From: an uncultured Mucilaginibacter sp.
GTDB lineage: Bacteria; Bacteroidota; Bacteroidia; Sphingobacteriales; Sphingobacteriaceae
Assembly: GCF_937859865.1 (NCBI RefSeq)
Contig: NZ_CALMAT010000123.1
Span: 1 to 33,850, forward strand
DNA: 33,850 nt
Reading direction: 5' to 3'
The translations under genes and the position numbers were made by a program. Below are positions 24,516 through 31,860 of the stretch, in pieces; within the stretch, counting starts at the first letter, position 1; each line of letters opens with the position of its first letter. The notes under the pieces were generated by a model. That model had not been told where the DNA came from. It saw nothing but the letters and a program-made list of their open reading frames with translations, and did not search any database.

Positions 24516-25601
24516 ATGAACTATAAAACCATTTTAGCAGCGGCTGTTTGCTGTTTGTTATATGCCTGCTCGGGCAACCAAAAACCGGTTGATTTAACGG
24601 CCGATGTAAAAGGTAAATCAACAGCACAGTATGAGTTGGCCACAGTGGCCGAAAAAGCACTGTCGTCATCGGCCCGATTGCCAGGGCAATTAAAGCCCTT
24701 TAGTGAAGTAAACCTGTTTCCGAAAGTAAACGGATTTGTTAAACAAGTTTATGTTGACCGGGGTTCGATGGTGAAAAAAGGACAGTTGCTGGTTACTTTG
24801 GAAGCGCCAGAAATGCAATCGCAAGTACAATCTGCCAATTCGCGTTTTTTGCAAGCGCAAGAAACGGCAACGGCCAGTAAAGAAAAATATCAGCGGCTAA
24901 AAGAAGCATCGCTGGAGCCTGGCTCTGTTTCGCCGCTTGATTTGGATAATGCTTTATCGCGGATGAAGGCCGATGCAGCGATCGCCAATTCCGAACGTTC
25001 CAACGTAGCTTTTGTCCGCACCATGCTGGGCTACCTGAATATTTATGCGCCTTTTGATGGGATGATCGTTCAGCGTAATATTTCGCCGGGCGCGCTGGTT
25101 GCCCCCGGAAAATCAACCGACCAGCCCATGCTGATTTTGCAGGATACCCGAAAGCTGCGCTTGCAGGTGGACATTCCTGAAGATTATGTAGATAAAGTTG
25201 ATTTAAAAGAGCCAGTACAATTTACCTTTAATGCTATGCCCGGCCAGCCTTATACAGCTAAAATCAGCCGTTCGGCCAACGCCTTGGGCAGTATGCGCCA
25301 GGAAGCGATTGAAATAGATGTCATCAACACAAACGGGCAGCTAAAACCGGGGATGTATGCCGAAGTACACATACCAATGTTATCCGGTTCTAAATCTTTG
25401 CTGGTCCCGAGCAGTGCCATCGTCCGTTCTACCGAGCGCAAATATGTGGTGGCCGTTCATAATGGAAAAGCAACTTTGGTTGATGTAAAAGAAGGTTTGG
25501 CCAGCCATGATTCAACCGAAGTGTTTGGCAGCCTGAAAGCGAATGAAAAAATTGTATTGCTGGGAACGGATGAAATTAAAGAAGGCGATGTGTTAAAGTA
25601 A
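24516..25601 (+). CDS. RND periplasmic adaptor (membrane fusion) lipoprotein
   Basis: 361 residues. A lipoprotein signal ends LLYAC, with lipidated Cys18, anchoring it to the inner membrane. It has the usual adaptor layout: barrel-start strand ELATVAEKALSSSARLPGQLKPFSEVNLFPKV; biotinyl-lipoyl half GFVKQVYVDRGSMVKKGQLLVTLEAPE; a coiled-coil hairpin (SANSRFLQAQETATASKEKYQRLKEASLE); second lipoyl half IYAPFDGMIVQRNISPGALV; beta-barrel QVDIPEDYVDKVDLKEPVQFTF; membrane-proximal LLVPSSAIVRSTERKYVVAV. It bridges the RND pump and TolC. Five bases separate it from the RND gene. A repeat core (24898) codes LKEAS in the coiled coil. Confidence 0.92.
   Translation: MNYKTILAAAVCCLLYACSGNQKPVDLTADVKGKSTAQYELATVAEKALSSSARLPGQLKPFSEVNLFPKVNGFVKQVYVDRGSMVKKGQLLVTLEAPEMQSQVQSANSRFLQAQETATASKEKYQRLKEASLEPGSVSPLDLDNALSRMKADAAIANSERSNVAFVRTMLGYLNIYAPFDGMIVQRNISPGALVAPGKSTDQPMLILQDTRKLRLQVDIPEDYVDKVDLKEPVQFTFNAMPGQPYTAKISRSANALGSMRQEAIEIDVINTNGQLKPGMYAEVHIPMLSGSKSLLVPSSAIVRSTERKYVVAVHNGKATLVDVKEGLASHDSTEVFGSLKANEKIVLLGTDEIKEGDVLK
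24898..24909. repeat. Repeat core inside the adaptor gene
   Basis: TAAAAGAAGCAT followed by CGCTGG, read as Leu-Lys-Glu-Ala-Ser. The outer flank CG resembles intergenic copies; the inner tail is not conserved. Confidence 0.45.
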
Positions 25602-25633
25602 GGCTTGTTCAAATTTTTGTTCAGCCATTTTAG

Positions 25634-25721
25634 ATGCTTCTTTTATCGCCCAAAAATCTTTACTTTTCTAAATTAGATGTCAATAGGATAAGCATCAATT
25701 TTTAGGTGGTAAAAGAAGCAT
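25634..25721. repeat. Inverted doublet of the repeat (doublet 5)
   Basis: The left unit is at 25634-25645, then TCGCCCAAAAATC. The right unit TAAAAGAAGCAT is at 25710-25721, preceded by CAATTTTTAGGTGG. Length is 88 bp, between the convergent adaptor and TonB receptor genes. Confidence 0.85.
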
Positions 25722-25801
25722 GGTGGTTTTTTTAAGGTGGAATTTAAAAAGGCTTTAAAAATGTAATTGGTACTTAGGTTCAGCTTAAAGCATGTCGGCC
25801 G

Positions 25802-25874
25802 ATGCTTCTTTTACAGGTCTTTTTTTGGTCCTGTACATTTTTCATAAATGCTGTTTTTACCGGTATAAAATTGG
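25802..25874. repeat. Direct pair: ATGCTTCTTTTA unit plus ATGCTGTTTTTA unit
   Basis: ATGCTTCTTTTA at 25802-25813 and ATGCTGTTTTTA at 25848-25859, the latter followed by CCGG and TATAAAATTGGTGTCG. The shared tail shows that the GCTG form belongs to the same family as the GCTTC form. Confidence 0.8.
25811..25842 (+). terminator. Weak terminator-like hairpin after the efflux operon
   Basis: TACAGG pairs with CCTGTA around a T-rich loop, followed by CATTTTTC, some 210 bp after the adaptor stop. The short stem and T-rich loop make this uncertain. Confidence 0.3.
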
Positions 25875-25886
25875 TGTCGATTTTTT

Positions 25887-28334
25887 TTAAAATTTGTACG
25901 AAAGCGTGGTTAAAAACTGGCGCGGCGCAATCGGTGTGATGCTGTAATTATCGTGGATCAAATAGTTTAAGGTATTGCCGATATTGGAAACTTTGCCCAA
26001 TAACGAGAACCTTTTGAAGGAATATCCCGCAGAAAGATCAACCGTGGTAAAACCGCTTAACGGAATTAAACGGCTGTATTTTTGGGTTTGGTTAATGGTA
26101 TTGTTGTATCCGCCAAAGCGTGCGCCGGTATAAAAAGCAGATGCGCCCAATTTTAACCCGCGTAAAGCAGGAAGATTAAAAGTGTAAAATAAACTTCCGT
26201 TAAAAGTATGCGCCGGATTATTCACCAAGCGTTCGCCAACGGTGTAAGAACCTGTTGTATTGCCGGTTTTGGTATAACGCATATAATTGTAGCCGTAGCC
26301 GGTGAGAAAGTAAAAGTTTTTAGAAATTGTACCGTTGATATCTACATCAAAACCATCGCTGGTTGTTTCGCCGCTAAATTCCCGGATTGTGGAAACCGGG
26401 TTTTGGTTTCCGTTACGGTCTAATGGTGCTTGTACAGCTAAATCACTGTTGATAATCCGATAAACGCTGAAATTGGCAGTCAGCTTTCCGTTAAATAAAT
26501 CGTTTTTAACGCCTGCTTCGTATTGGTTTACGGTAGAAGGTTTTAAAGTTGCGCCGTAAATATCGGTGTAAGAAGAATTGGTGATGAAGTTGTTGCTGTA
26601 GCTGGCATAAACCGAAGTGGTTTTAACAGGCTGATAAAGCAAAGCCAATTTGGGCGAAAAAGCTTTGTCAAACTTGGTTGAAGCAGTGCCGCGGCTATCA
26701 GCACTTGTTTTTAAATTCTCAATATAAGTCTGCTCTGTTTTCTGGATGGAATAACGCAAACCTGCCAGCACTTTAAATTTTTCGGTCAGACTGATCAAAT
26801 CCTGTGCGTAATAACCAAAGCGGTAGGAAGGCGATTTGGTGCGCAAAGTATCTGTAGAATTTGGAACATCAGTGCGCGGCATCAGTTCATCCTGATCTAC
26901 AATATTGATTTTATCGTAAACTGTTTGTGTCGATGTAATTCCACTGATGGCAAAGTTTCTGGTTACGTTCAGCACTTCTGCAAAATCCGTTCCCGCTAAA
27001 AACTGATGTTTGATGGAACCTGTTTTAAACTTTCCGTTCAGATTAACTTGTGCGGTATAATCGCCTTCGTAAGTTTTGGCGCGGGCCAAACCTCTGTTCC
27101 AGGTTCCGTCGGCCGCAACATTGTTTGGCAGGCTCGAACCGAAAGAGTTAACGCTTGTGCCTTGCAAAGAGCCGATAGCGGTTAAATTCCAGTTGTCGTT
27201 AAAACGATGGTTTAACGTAGCCGAACCTGTTCCCTGTTCTAAATTGCTGTAAGCCCAGTTGGTATTGATGAATTGCGAACGCGGAACATCAGGCAAAAAG
27301 CGGCCGTTGTTTAAAGTTCCGATGCCATAATCCGGTGTTAAATCAGATTTTAGGTAATTCCCTTCTACCAATAACGTTGTTTTTGTGCCGAGGTTGAACA
27401 GGAGCGAAGGGCTAATATTGGTTATATTTGTTTTAACCTGATCGCGGTAACTATCGCTGTTTTCATAAGTGCCAATCAAACGGAAAGCCAGGTTTTTGCT
27501 GATTGGGCCGTAAACATCAACCATCGGTTTGTAATCGTTGTAGCTGCCGTAACGCATAGCAACTTCGCTGCCAAAATCAAACTTTGGTTTTTTGGTAACC
27601 AAATTGATGATCAATCCGCCCGAAACATTGCCGTAAAGCAAGGCAGAACTTCCTTTTAAAACTTCGATTGATTCTAAGGTACTTGCATCCGGGAAACCGG
27701 CAGAATTGGTTAAAACGCCATTCCGGAAAATGCTTCCCGCACCGCCGGAAACGCCAATGGTATAACCGCGTGCCGAAAAAGATTCGGAAACGCCGCCGCG
27801 CGTTTGGGTCAGCGAAACGCCGCTCACATTCCGCAACGCATCGCCCAAACGGTTAACCTGCTGGTCTTTAATTACTTGGCTTCCTACTACACCGCTACTT
27901 TGCGGCAGGTCCAGCGGGCTGATATTGGCTTTGCCCAACGTACCCGGTTTGTTGTTGCTGTTTTTACGGGCATTAATATTTATTTCGGCTAATTGCGAGG
28001 AACTTTCAGACAAAGTAAAATCTGCCACCGTGGTTTTGCCTGCCAAAGCGTTTACCGTAGTTTCTTTGTTGGCACAGCCGATGCAAGAAATCCTGATGGT
28101 ATAAACCCCTGGTTTGATATTGCCGAACATGTAACTGCCATCGTCTTTGGTAGTAGTTACACGGTTTAATTCTTTAACCATTACGGTTACGTGGGCTTCA
28201 GTTTTACCGTCAGTTGTTTTTATTTTTCCTGAAATCCTGCCTGTAAAAGATTGGGCATCAGCATTAATTATAATTAGGGACAGCAGCAAGGAAAATGGGA
28301 TTGTTTTTTTTAGGCAGTGTATAAAATCAGTCAT
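25887..28334 (-). CDS. TonB-dependent siderophore receptor
   Basis: 815 residues. A signal peptide ends INADA-Q. Residues about 30-115 are a carboxypeptidase-regulatory-like domain (GRISGKIKTTDGKTEAHVTV, TKDDGSYMFGNIKPGVYTI), common in Bacteroidota receptors. The plug follows: VVGSQVIKDQQVNRLGDALRNVSGVSL and SFSARGY, then STLESIEVLKGSSALLYGNVSGGLINLV-type sequence, typical of FhuA/FecA-like siderophore receptors. The rest is a 22-strand barrel ending LTTLSYKF with a terminal Phe. It imports ferric siderophores using TonB energy. No siderophore synthesis or ferric reductase gene is in view, so it may take up xenosiderophores. Its promoter is flanked by an inverted pair of TTAGA/TCTAA dyads, which suggests metal-dependent control. 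Confidence 0.93.
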   Translation of the reverse strand: MTDFIHCLKKTIPFSLLLSLIIINADAQSFTGRISGKIKTTDGKTEAHVTVMVKELNRVTTTKDDGSYMFGNIKPGVYTIRISCIGCANKETTVNALAGKTTVADFTLSESSSQLAEININARKNSNNKPGTLGKANISPLDLPQSSGVVGSQVIKDQQVNRLGDALRNVSGVSLTQTRGGVSESFSARGYTIGVSGGAGSIFRNGVLTNSAGFPDASTLESIEVLKGSSALLYGNVSGGLIINLVTKKPKFDFGSEVAMRYGSYNDYKPMVDVYGPISKNLAFRLIGTYENSDSYRDQVKTNITNISPSLLFNLGTKTTLLVEGNYLKSDLTPDYGIGTLNNGRFLPDVPRSQFINTNWAYSNLEQGTGSATLNHRFNDNWNLTAIGSLQGTSVNSFGSSLPNNVAADGTWNRGLARAKTYEGDYTAQVNLNGKFKTGSIKHQFLAGTDFAEVLNVTRNFAISGITSTQTVYDKINIVDQDELMPRTDVPNSTDTLRTKSPSYRFGYYAQDLISLTEKFKVLAGLRYSIQKTEQTYIENLKTSADSRGTASTKFDKAFSPKLALLYQPVKTTSVYASYSNNFITNSSYTDIYGATLKPSTVNQYEAGVKNDLFNGKLTANFSVYRIINSDLAVQAPLDRNGNQNPVSTIREFSGETTSDGFDVDINGTISKNFYFLTGYGYNYMRYTKTGNTTGSYTVGERLVNNPAHTFNGSLFYTFNLPALRGLKLGASAFYTGARFGGYNNTINQTQKYSRLIPLSGFTTVDLSAGYSFKRFSLLGKVSNIGNTLNYLIHDNYSITPIAPRQFLTTLSYKF

Positions 28335-28340
28335 GCGCGT

Positions 28341-28421
28341 TTATTTAGATTAATTCTAAGTAGCCGCAAATATAATTTTTAATCTATTTGACAGAAAATT
28401 ATTTAGAATTAATTTAAATAA
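28341..28421 (-). promoter_or_regulatory. TonB receptor promoter with flanking inverted operator-like repeats
   Basis: On the minus strand a TATATTTG -7 element (28367-28374) fits TAnnTTTG exactly, 33 bp before the ATG. It is flanked by TTATTTAGATTAATTCTA (28341-28358) and TAGAATTAATTTAAATAA (28404-28421), which are complementary at 17 of 18 positions. Each arm also holds its own dyad TTAGA-N5-TCTAA (perfect in the ATG-proximal arm, one mismatch in the other). The arrangement looks like paired sites for a dimeric repressor of the Fur or DtxR/MntR type. The -33 side is weak. Confidence 0.6.
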
Positions 28422-28483
28422 AAAGAAGGGCGGTGAAAATAGAAAAGGGTTTTAGCAAGCAGAATTGCCCGGGCAAAAAAACA

Positions 28484-28531
28484 GGCATAAAAAAAGCATC
28501 GCTGTTTTTTTGCCGATGCTTCTTTTATGCC
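28484..28531 (-). terminator. Terminator of the LOV kinase operon built from two repeat cores
   Basis: GGCATAAAAAAAGCATCG (28484-28501) and CGATGCTTCTTTTATGCC (28514-28531) pair over 18 bp with one mismatch, loop of 12. On the minus strand a run of seven T follows (28475-28481). It lies 20 bp after the response regulator stop. Both arms are copies of the repeat core. Confidence 0.8.
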
Positions 28532-28545
28532 CTAAAAATTGGTGT
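28514..28545. repeat. Repeat unit forming one terminator arm
   Basis: CGATGCTTCTTTTA, then TGCCC and TAAAAATTGGTGTCGC, is one of the best full-length matches to the unit. Confidence 0.85.
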
Positions 28546-28550
28546 CGCTT

Positions 28551-28913
28551 TTAAGCGTAGTATTCTTCTACTTTATCAATCAAATTAAAAATATCAAAAG
28601 GTTTGCTGATGAAATGTGTTGCGCCGGCCTTGTCTGCCATCTGTTTTCCATCCATACTGGCCGAAATTACAATCACAGGCAAATCATGCGTTTCGGGTTT
28701 TTTGCGCAGTTGTTTAACCACTTCGTCGCCCGTCATTTCCGGCATCCATAAATCAATAATCACCAGACCCGGATGTACTTTTTCAATCGTGTCAAACATA
28801 TTTGGGCTGTTGCTTTCTGCAATTGCCTGATAGCCATAGCTTTCCAGCACAAGTACAAGCATTTCGAGAATACCTTGGTCATCATCACATACCAATACTG
28901 TTTTGTTTATCAT
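28551..28913 (-). CDS. Single-domain response regulator
   Basis: 120 residues, a receiver domain only. The acidic pocket is D10-D12 (VLVCDDD), the phospho-acceptor Asp54 (LVIIDLWMP), the switch Ser84 (VIVISAS) and Lys104 (FISKPFD) all in place, so it should be phosphorylated. It has no DNA-binding output, so it must act by protein contact or as a phosphate relay. It starts 5 bp after the LOV kinase stop and is its obvious partner. Confidence 0.93.
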   Translation of the reverse strand: MINKTVLVCDDDQGILEMLVLVLESYGYQAIAESNSPNMFDTIEKVHPGLVIIDLWMPEMTGDEVVKQLRKKPETHDLPVIVISASMDGKQMADKAGATHFISKPFDIFNLIDKVEEYYA

Positions 28914-28918
28914 CTCTG

Positions 28919-30448
28919 TTATATCGGCAAGGTAAAACTAAAAGTAGCACCTTTTTCTGCTTCACTATCAACCCACAAAGTGCCCTTATGGTTTTTAATA
29001 ATTTGGTCGCATACGTATAAGCCAATTCCCATGCCAGGAAATTTCTTCTGGATGCTGTTTGCCCTGAAAAACCGCTCGAACACTTTTTTCTGGTCTTCGC
29101 GGCCAATGCCCAGTCCATAATCTGTTACCGCAACTTTGATAAAACCACTTACCCGCGAAAGGTAAACTGCTATTTCGCTGGCTTCAGGCGAGTATTTAAT
29201 GGCATTGGTAAGCAAATTAACAACCACTTGTTCTAACCGGTGCTGGTCTCCGGCATAATCCATTTTGGTGCTGCCCGTGATCTTGATCCTATGCGAGCTG
29301 TAGCTTCCCTGCACGTTTTCTGCGGCTTCTTTCACCATTTGGTCAAAATCAAAAACCTCTTTGTGCAGTTCTATTTTGCCGTTTTGGATCTTGGAAGTGT
29401 CTAGTAAATTGGTAATCAGCTCGTTCATCCGGTTTAGGTAATCGTTGGTTTTGGCGATGGCGTGCGTAACCTTGTCGTTATCTTTCGGAAGCAGCCTTTC
29501 TAAAAGTTGAATATAACCTTTAACTGTGGTTAAAGGCGAGCGGAGTTCGTGGCTGGCAATGGATATAAAATCATCTTTGCGCTGATTGGCTTCTTTGCGT
29601 TCGGTAATATCTTCAAAAGAAAGCAGGATGTGCTGTTTGTACTCGCCGTCCAGTTCAATCTGGTGTGCGTTCAGCAGCATTATTTTTTTACCAATATGCG
29701 GAAACTCGTAGCTTACCTCAAAATCCAAAACTGGGTTGTTGCTTGGCAAAATGGTTTCTAATAATTCTTTTAATTGCGGGATATTCCATTGGCCATTGCC
29801 CAAATCATAAAGTTTTATGCCAATGGTTTCGGCTTCGGATACTTTAAAGGTTCGTAGAAAATGCCTGTTGACACTTAGTACGCGCAAATCGTGAGCTAAA
29901 ACCAAAAGCGATTCGCGTACCGTTTGTAAAATACTGGCCAGGTATTCTTCGTTTTCTTTTAACGATCTGGTGCGCTCGATCACGCGGCGTTCCATTTCGT
30001 CGCGTTCTTTTTGCAGTTGCTGCTCGGCATTTTTCCGTTTAGTGATGTCGTTTTGTACGCCCATAAAATGCGTTACGTTTCCGTTTGCATCTTTTACGGG
30101 CGATAAGTACAGCTCGTTCCAAAACAAGTCTCCGTTTTTACGATAGTTGCGCAGTTCAACCGTGGCGGTTTCCCCGTTTTTAATGGCCTCTTTTAAAATA
30201 TAACGTGCTTGTTGTTCGCGGTCGTCGCCCTGCAAAAAGCGGCAGTTGCGGCCAATGATTTCATTTCTTTTATAGCCCGAAATTTTTTCGAAAGCCTTGT
30301 TGGAATAAATAATGGGATGGTCGGGCTGGCGGTAATCTGTAATAATAATGCCGGCGACAGAGGCATCAATGGCAAGTTTTAACAAGTTGAAATCAAGCTC
30401 ATAAGATTCGCCGGAAAAATTAAAACCTGAAGAATTGTCTATATCCAT
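28919..30448 (-). CDS. LOV-domain (blue-light) sensor histidine kinase
   Basis: 509 residues with no membrane span, so cytoplasmic. Residues about 20-140 are a PAS domain of the LOV class: GRNCRFLQG carries the photoactive Cys69 that forms the flavin adduct; Asn101 and Asn111 (LRNYRKNGDLFWNEL) and Gln132 (MGVQNDIT) are the flavin-contacting residues, all kept. A coiled coil (QLQKERDEMERRVIERTRSL) leads to a second, plain PAS domain (170-285). The HisKA motif FISIASHELRSPLTT has His300. The ATPase has the N box NLLTNAIKYSP and glycine boxes DYGLGIG and GMGIGLYV. It should autophosphorylate in response to blue light and pass phosphate to the receiver encoded next. Function in this organism is unknown; no photolyase or carotenoid genes are in view. 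Confidence 0.92.
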   Translation of the reverse strand: MDIDNSSGFNFSGESYELDFNLLKLAIDASVAGIIITDYRQPDHPIIYSNKAFEKISGYKRNEIIGRNCRFLQGDDREQQARYILKEAIKNGETATVELRNYRKNGDLFWNELYLSPVKDANGNVTHFMGVQNDITKRKNAEQQLQKERDEMERRVIERTRSLKENEEYLASILQTVRESLLVLAHDLRVLSVNRHFLRTFKVSEAETIGIKLYDLGNGQWNIPQLKELLETILPSNNPVLDFEVSYEFPHIGKKIMLLNAHQIELDGEYKQHILLSFEDITERKEANQRKDDFISIASHELRSPLTTVKGYIQLLERLLPKDNDKVTHAIAKTNDYLNRMNELITNLLDTSKIQNGKIELHKEVFDFDQMVKEAAENVQGSYSSHRIKITGSTKMDYAGDQHRLEQVVVNLLTNAIKYSPEASEIAVYLSRVSGFIKVAVTDYGLGIGREDQKKVFERFFRANSIQKKFPGMGIGLYVCDQIIKNHKGTLWVDSEAEKGATFSFTLPI

Positions 30449-30541
30449 TTAATTTTGATCGTCAGTTTTGGGCAATTGATTTATGCAATTTGCTAGAAAT
30501 TTGGTTGCGAAAACAGGGCGGTTTGCCTTTTTTTTACGGCA

Positions 30542-31045
30542 TTACAATGCAGTGCCTTTAATCGTTGCCGTTACTTTTCCGCAATCTTGCATTTTCTTTC
30601 CGTAATAAGGGTTTTGGATTTTGGCAGAAGCGTTTATCCAGTACTGTTTTTTCATCGGGCAATACTCCCTGTAAACGGTAACATCAGGCTTAAAGTTTTT
30701 TAGCAGCATAAAAACAGCATCAGAAAGCGCGGCAAAATGTTCGCGCTGGTGCTCAATGCTTTTAGACTCGCTGATGTGCTGCGCATTGAAACGCAATTTT
30801 TCGCTGTAATTTGTCCAAGCTCCTTTTTGTGCAGCTTCCAGTTTATCGGTATTCAGTTGCTGCACGGCTTTCACCATTTCGGCGGCTTGCTGGTTTGCCG
30901 CTTTGCCATCGTCATCAACCAATGCTTTTTCTACACTTAAATAGGCATGTAAAACCGGGCTAAAAACAGCATTAACAGCTTGGGCTTTGGTTTGATGAAA
31001 AACAAACACGCCCAGCATCAGTAGCATATACTTTATTGTTTTCAT
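30542..31045 (-). CDS. Secreted DUF3347 protein
   Basis: The ORF is open from 31078, but ATG 31045 (MKTIKYMLLMLGVFVF to TKA-Q) gives a standard signal peptide, so I choose it. The mature 145 residues match DUF3347: a helical first part (AVFSPVLHAYLSVEKALVDDDGKAANQQAAEM) and the signature YREYCPMKKQYWINA, then IQNPYYGKKMQDCGKV. The conserved Cys and Met (CPM, M-DCG) suggest metal binding; the same domain occurs attached to CusB-type adaptors and copper-related proteins, which hints at a copper-handling role. Two ATGCTGTTTTTA 12-mers lie in the gene (30709 and 30961). It is 93 bp upstream of the LOV kinase on the same strand. Confidence 0.8.
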   Translation of the reverse strand: MKTIKYMLLMLGVFVFHQTKAQAVNAVFSPVLHAYLSVEKALVDDDGKAANQQAAEMVKAVQQLNTDKLEAAQKGAWTNYSEKLRFNAQHISESKSIEHQREHFAALSDAVFMLLKNFKPDVTVYREYCPMKKQYWINASAKIQNPYYGKKMQDCGKVTATIKGTAL

Positions 31046-31145
31046 AAAGCAGTTATAATAGATAAATAAATAAAGCAAAAATAAACTTTGAAGCGCATAT
31101 TTAAAGTTTATACAAAACCTTTCGATATGCTTTGGGTTGATGCCA

Positions 31146-31238
31146 ATGCTTCTTTTACCCTATAAAAATTGGTGTCTGTATCAATTGAGATAAACTTAAA
31201 CCAAATGTCCAACAATTTTTTGGTGATAAAAGAAGCAT
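31146..31238. repeat. Inverted doublet of the repeat (doublet 6)
   Basis: The left unit is at 31146-31157, then CCCTATAAAAATTGGTGTC. The right unit TAAAAGAAGCAT is at 31227-31238, preceded by CAATTTTTTGGTGA. Length is 93 bp, equal to doublet 1. Confidence 0.85.
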
Positions 31239-31281
31239 GGAAAACAGGTTGAACAAAATTTAAACAGCTTTAAGAACCGGT

Positions 31282-31319
31282 TAAAAAAATAGCCGGACAG
31301 CATTTTACTGCTGGCCGGC
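31282..31319 (-). terminator. Intrinsic terminator of the 76-residue gene
   Basis: GCCGGACAGC (31292-31301) pairs with GCTGGCCGGC (31310-31319) with one mismatch, loop ATTTTACT. On the minus strand the stem is followed by TATTTTTTT, giving a good U-run about 90 bp after the stop at 31410. Confidence 0.8.
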
Positions 31320-31409
31320 CTTATAGCTTTAATTGGTTATAAACCGAATAACACCGGTTTATAAAATAGCGGAAGCTGGCAAAAATTGTAGTTTACAAAA
31401 CAGCAATTA

Positions 31410-31640
31410 TTATTCCCAGCCTTCGCCTTTTTTAGCGTTTCCGTTCTTGATGTGTTCTTCTGCTTTGTCTTTTCCTAAAATGGCAGCCATATTATTCCCA
31501 TCAGCATCTTTTCCTACCGCAATATACCTGCCCGATTTGCAATTGATAACAGGGTCAACCATCGGAACATTTTTGGTTTTTGTTTTAACAGAATAAGCTG
31601 TTATTCCGCCTTCAGTTTCTTCTTTTTTAGCTTTTGCCAT
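31410..31640 (-). CDS. Small basic protein of unknown function (76 aa)
   Basis: The product starts MAKAKKEETEGGITAYSVKT, with a core DPVINCKSGRYIAVGKDADGNN and a Lys-rich tail ending KKGEGWE. There is no signal peptide. The core GRYIAVGKDADGNNMAAILG could be a small beta fold. I recognise no family. A dedicated strong terminator and an AT-rich leader of about 200 bp support it as a real single-gene unit. Confidence 0.6.
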   Translation of the reverse strand: MAKAKKEETEGGITAYSVKTKTKNVPMVDPVINCKSGRYIAVGKDADGNNMAAILGKDKAEEHIKNGNAKKGEGWE

Positions 31641-31802
31641 GATTTAGATTTTTAATAATTGTTTTACTTTAACTCGTAAAAATACAATTTGTTTATATCA
31701 AATAGCACAAATGCCGTTTTAACCTTTAATATTATTTTAAATATTTAAAAGATTATTGCCAAAATATTGCCTTTTGATGGCAACAGTACATTTTTTGTGT
31801 GG

Positions 31803-31814
31803 TAAAAGAAGTAT
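31803..31814. repeat. Repeat singlet between two small-protein genes
   Basis: TAAAAGAAGTAT followed by GG, preceded by TTTTTTGTGTGG. It lies 47 bp after the stop of the 198-residue gene. Confidence 0.75.
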
Positions 31815-31860
31815 GGCTGTTTTAATATTCCTGCCAAAATAAATACCGGAACCCGATTAG

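Larger units (their letters stand above)
31046..31409. other. 364-bp gene-free stretch
   Basis: This stretch lies between two minus-strand genes. It holds repeat doublet 6 (31146-31238) and the terminator of the 76-residue gene (31292-31319), followed by AT-rich sequence to 31409. I find no ORF worth calling; the promoter for the DUF3347 gene should be near 31050-31140 but I see no clear -7 box. Confidence 0.6.

Noticed and set aside
803-31238. CRISPR array
   Set aside because: The repeats are scattered over the whole window in both orientations and inside genes, without regular spacers or cas genes.
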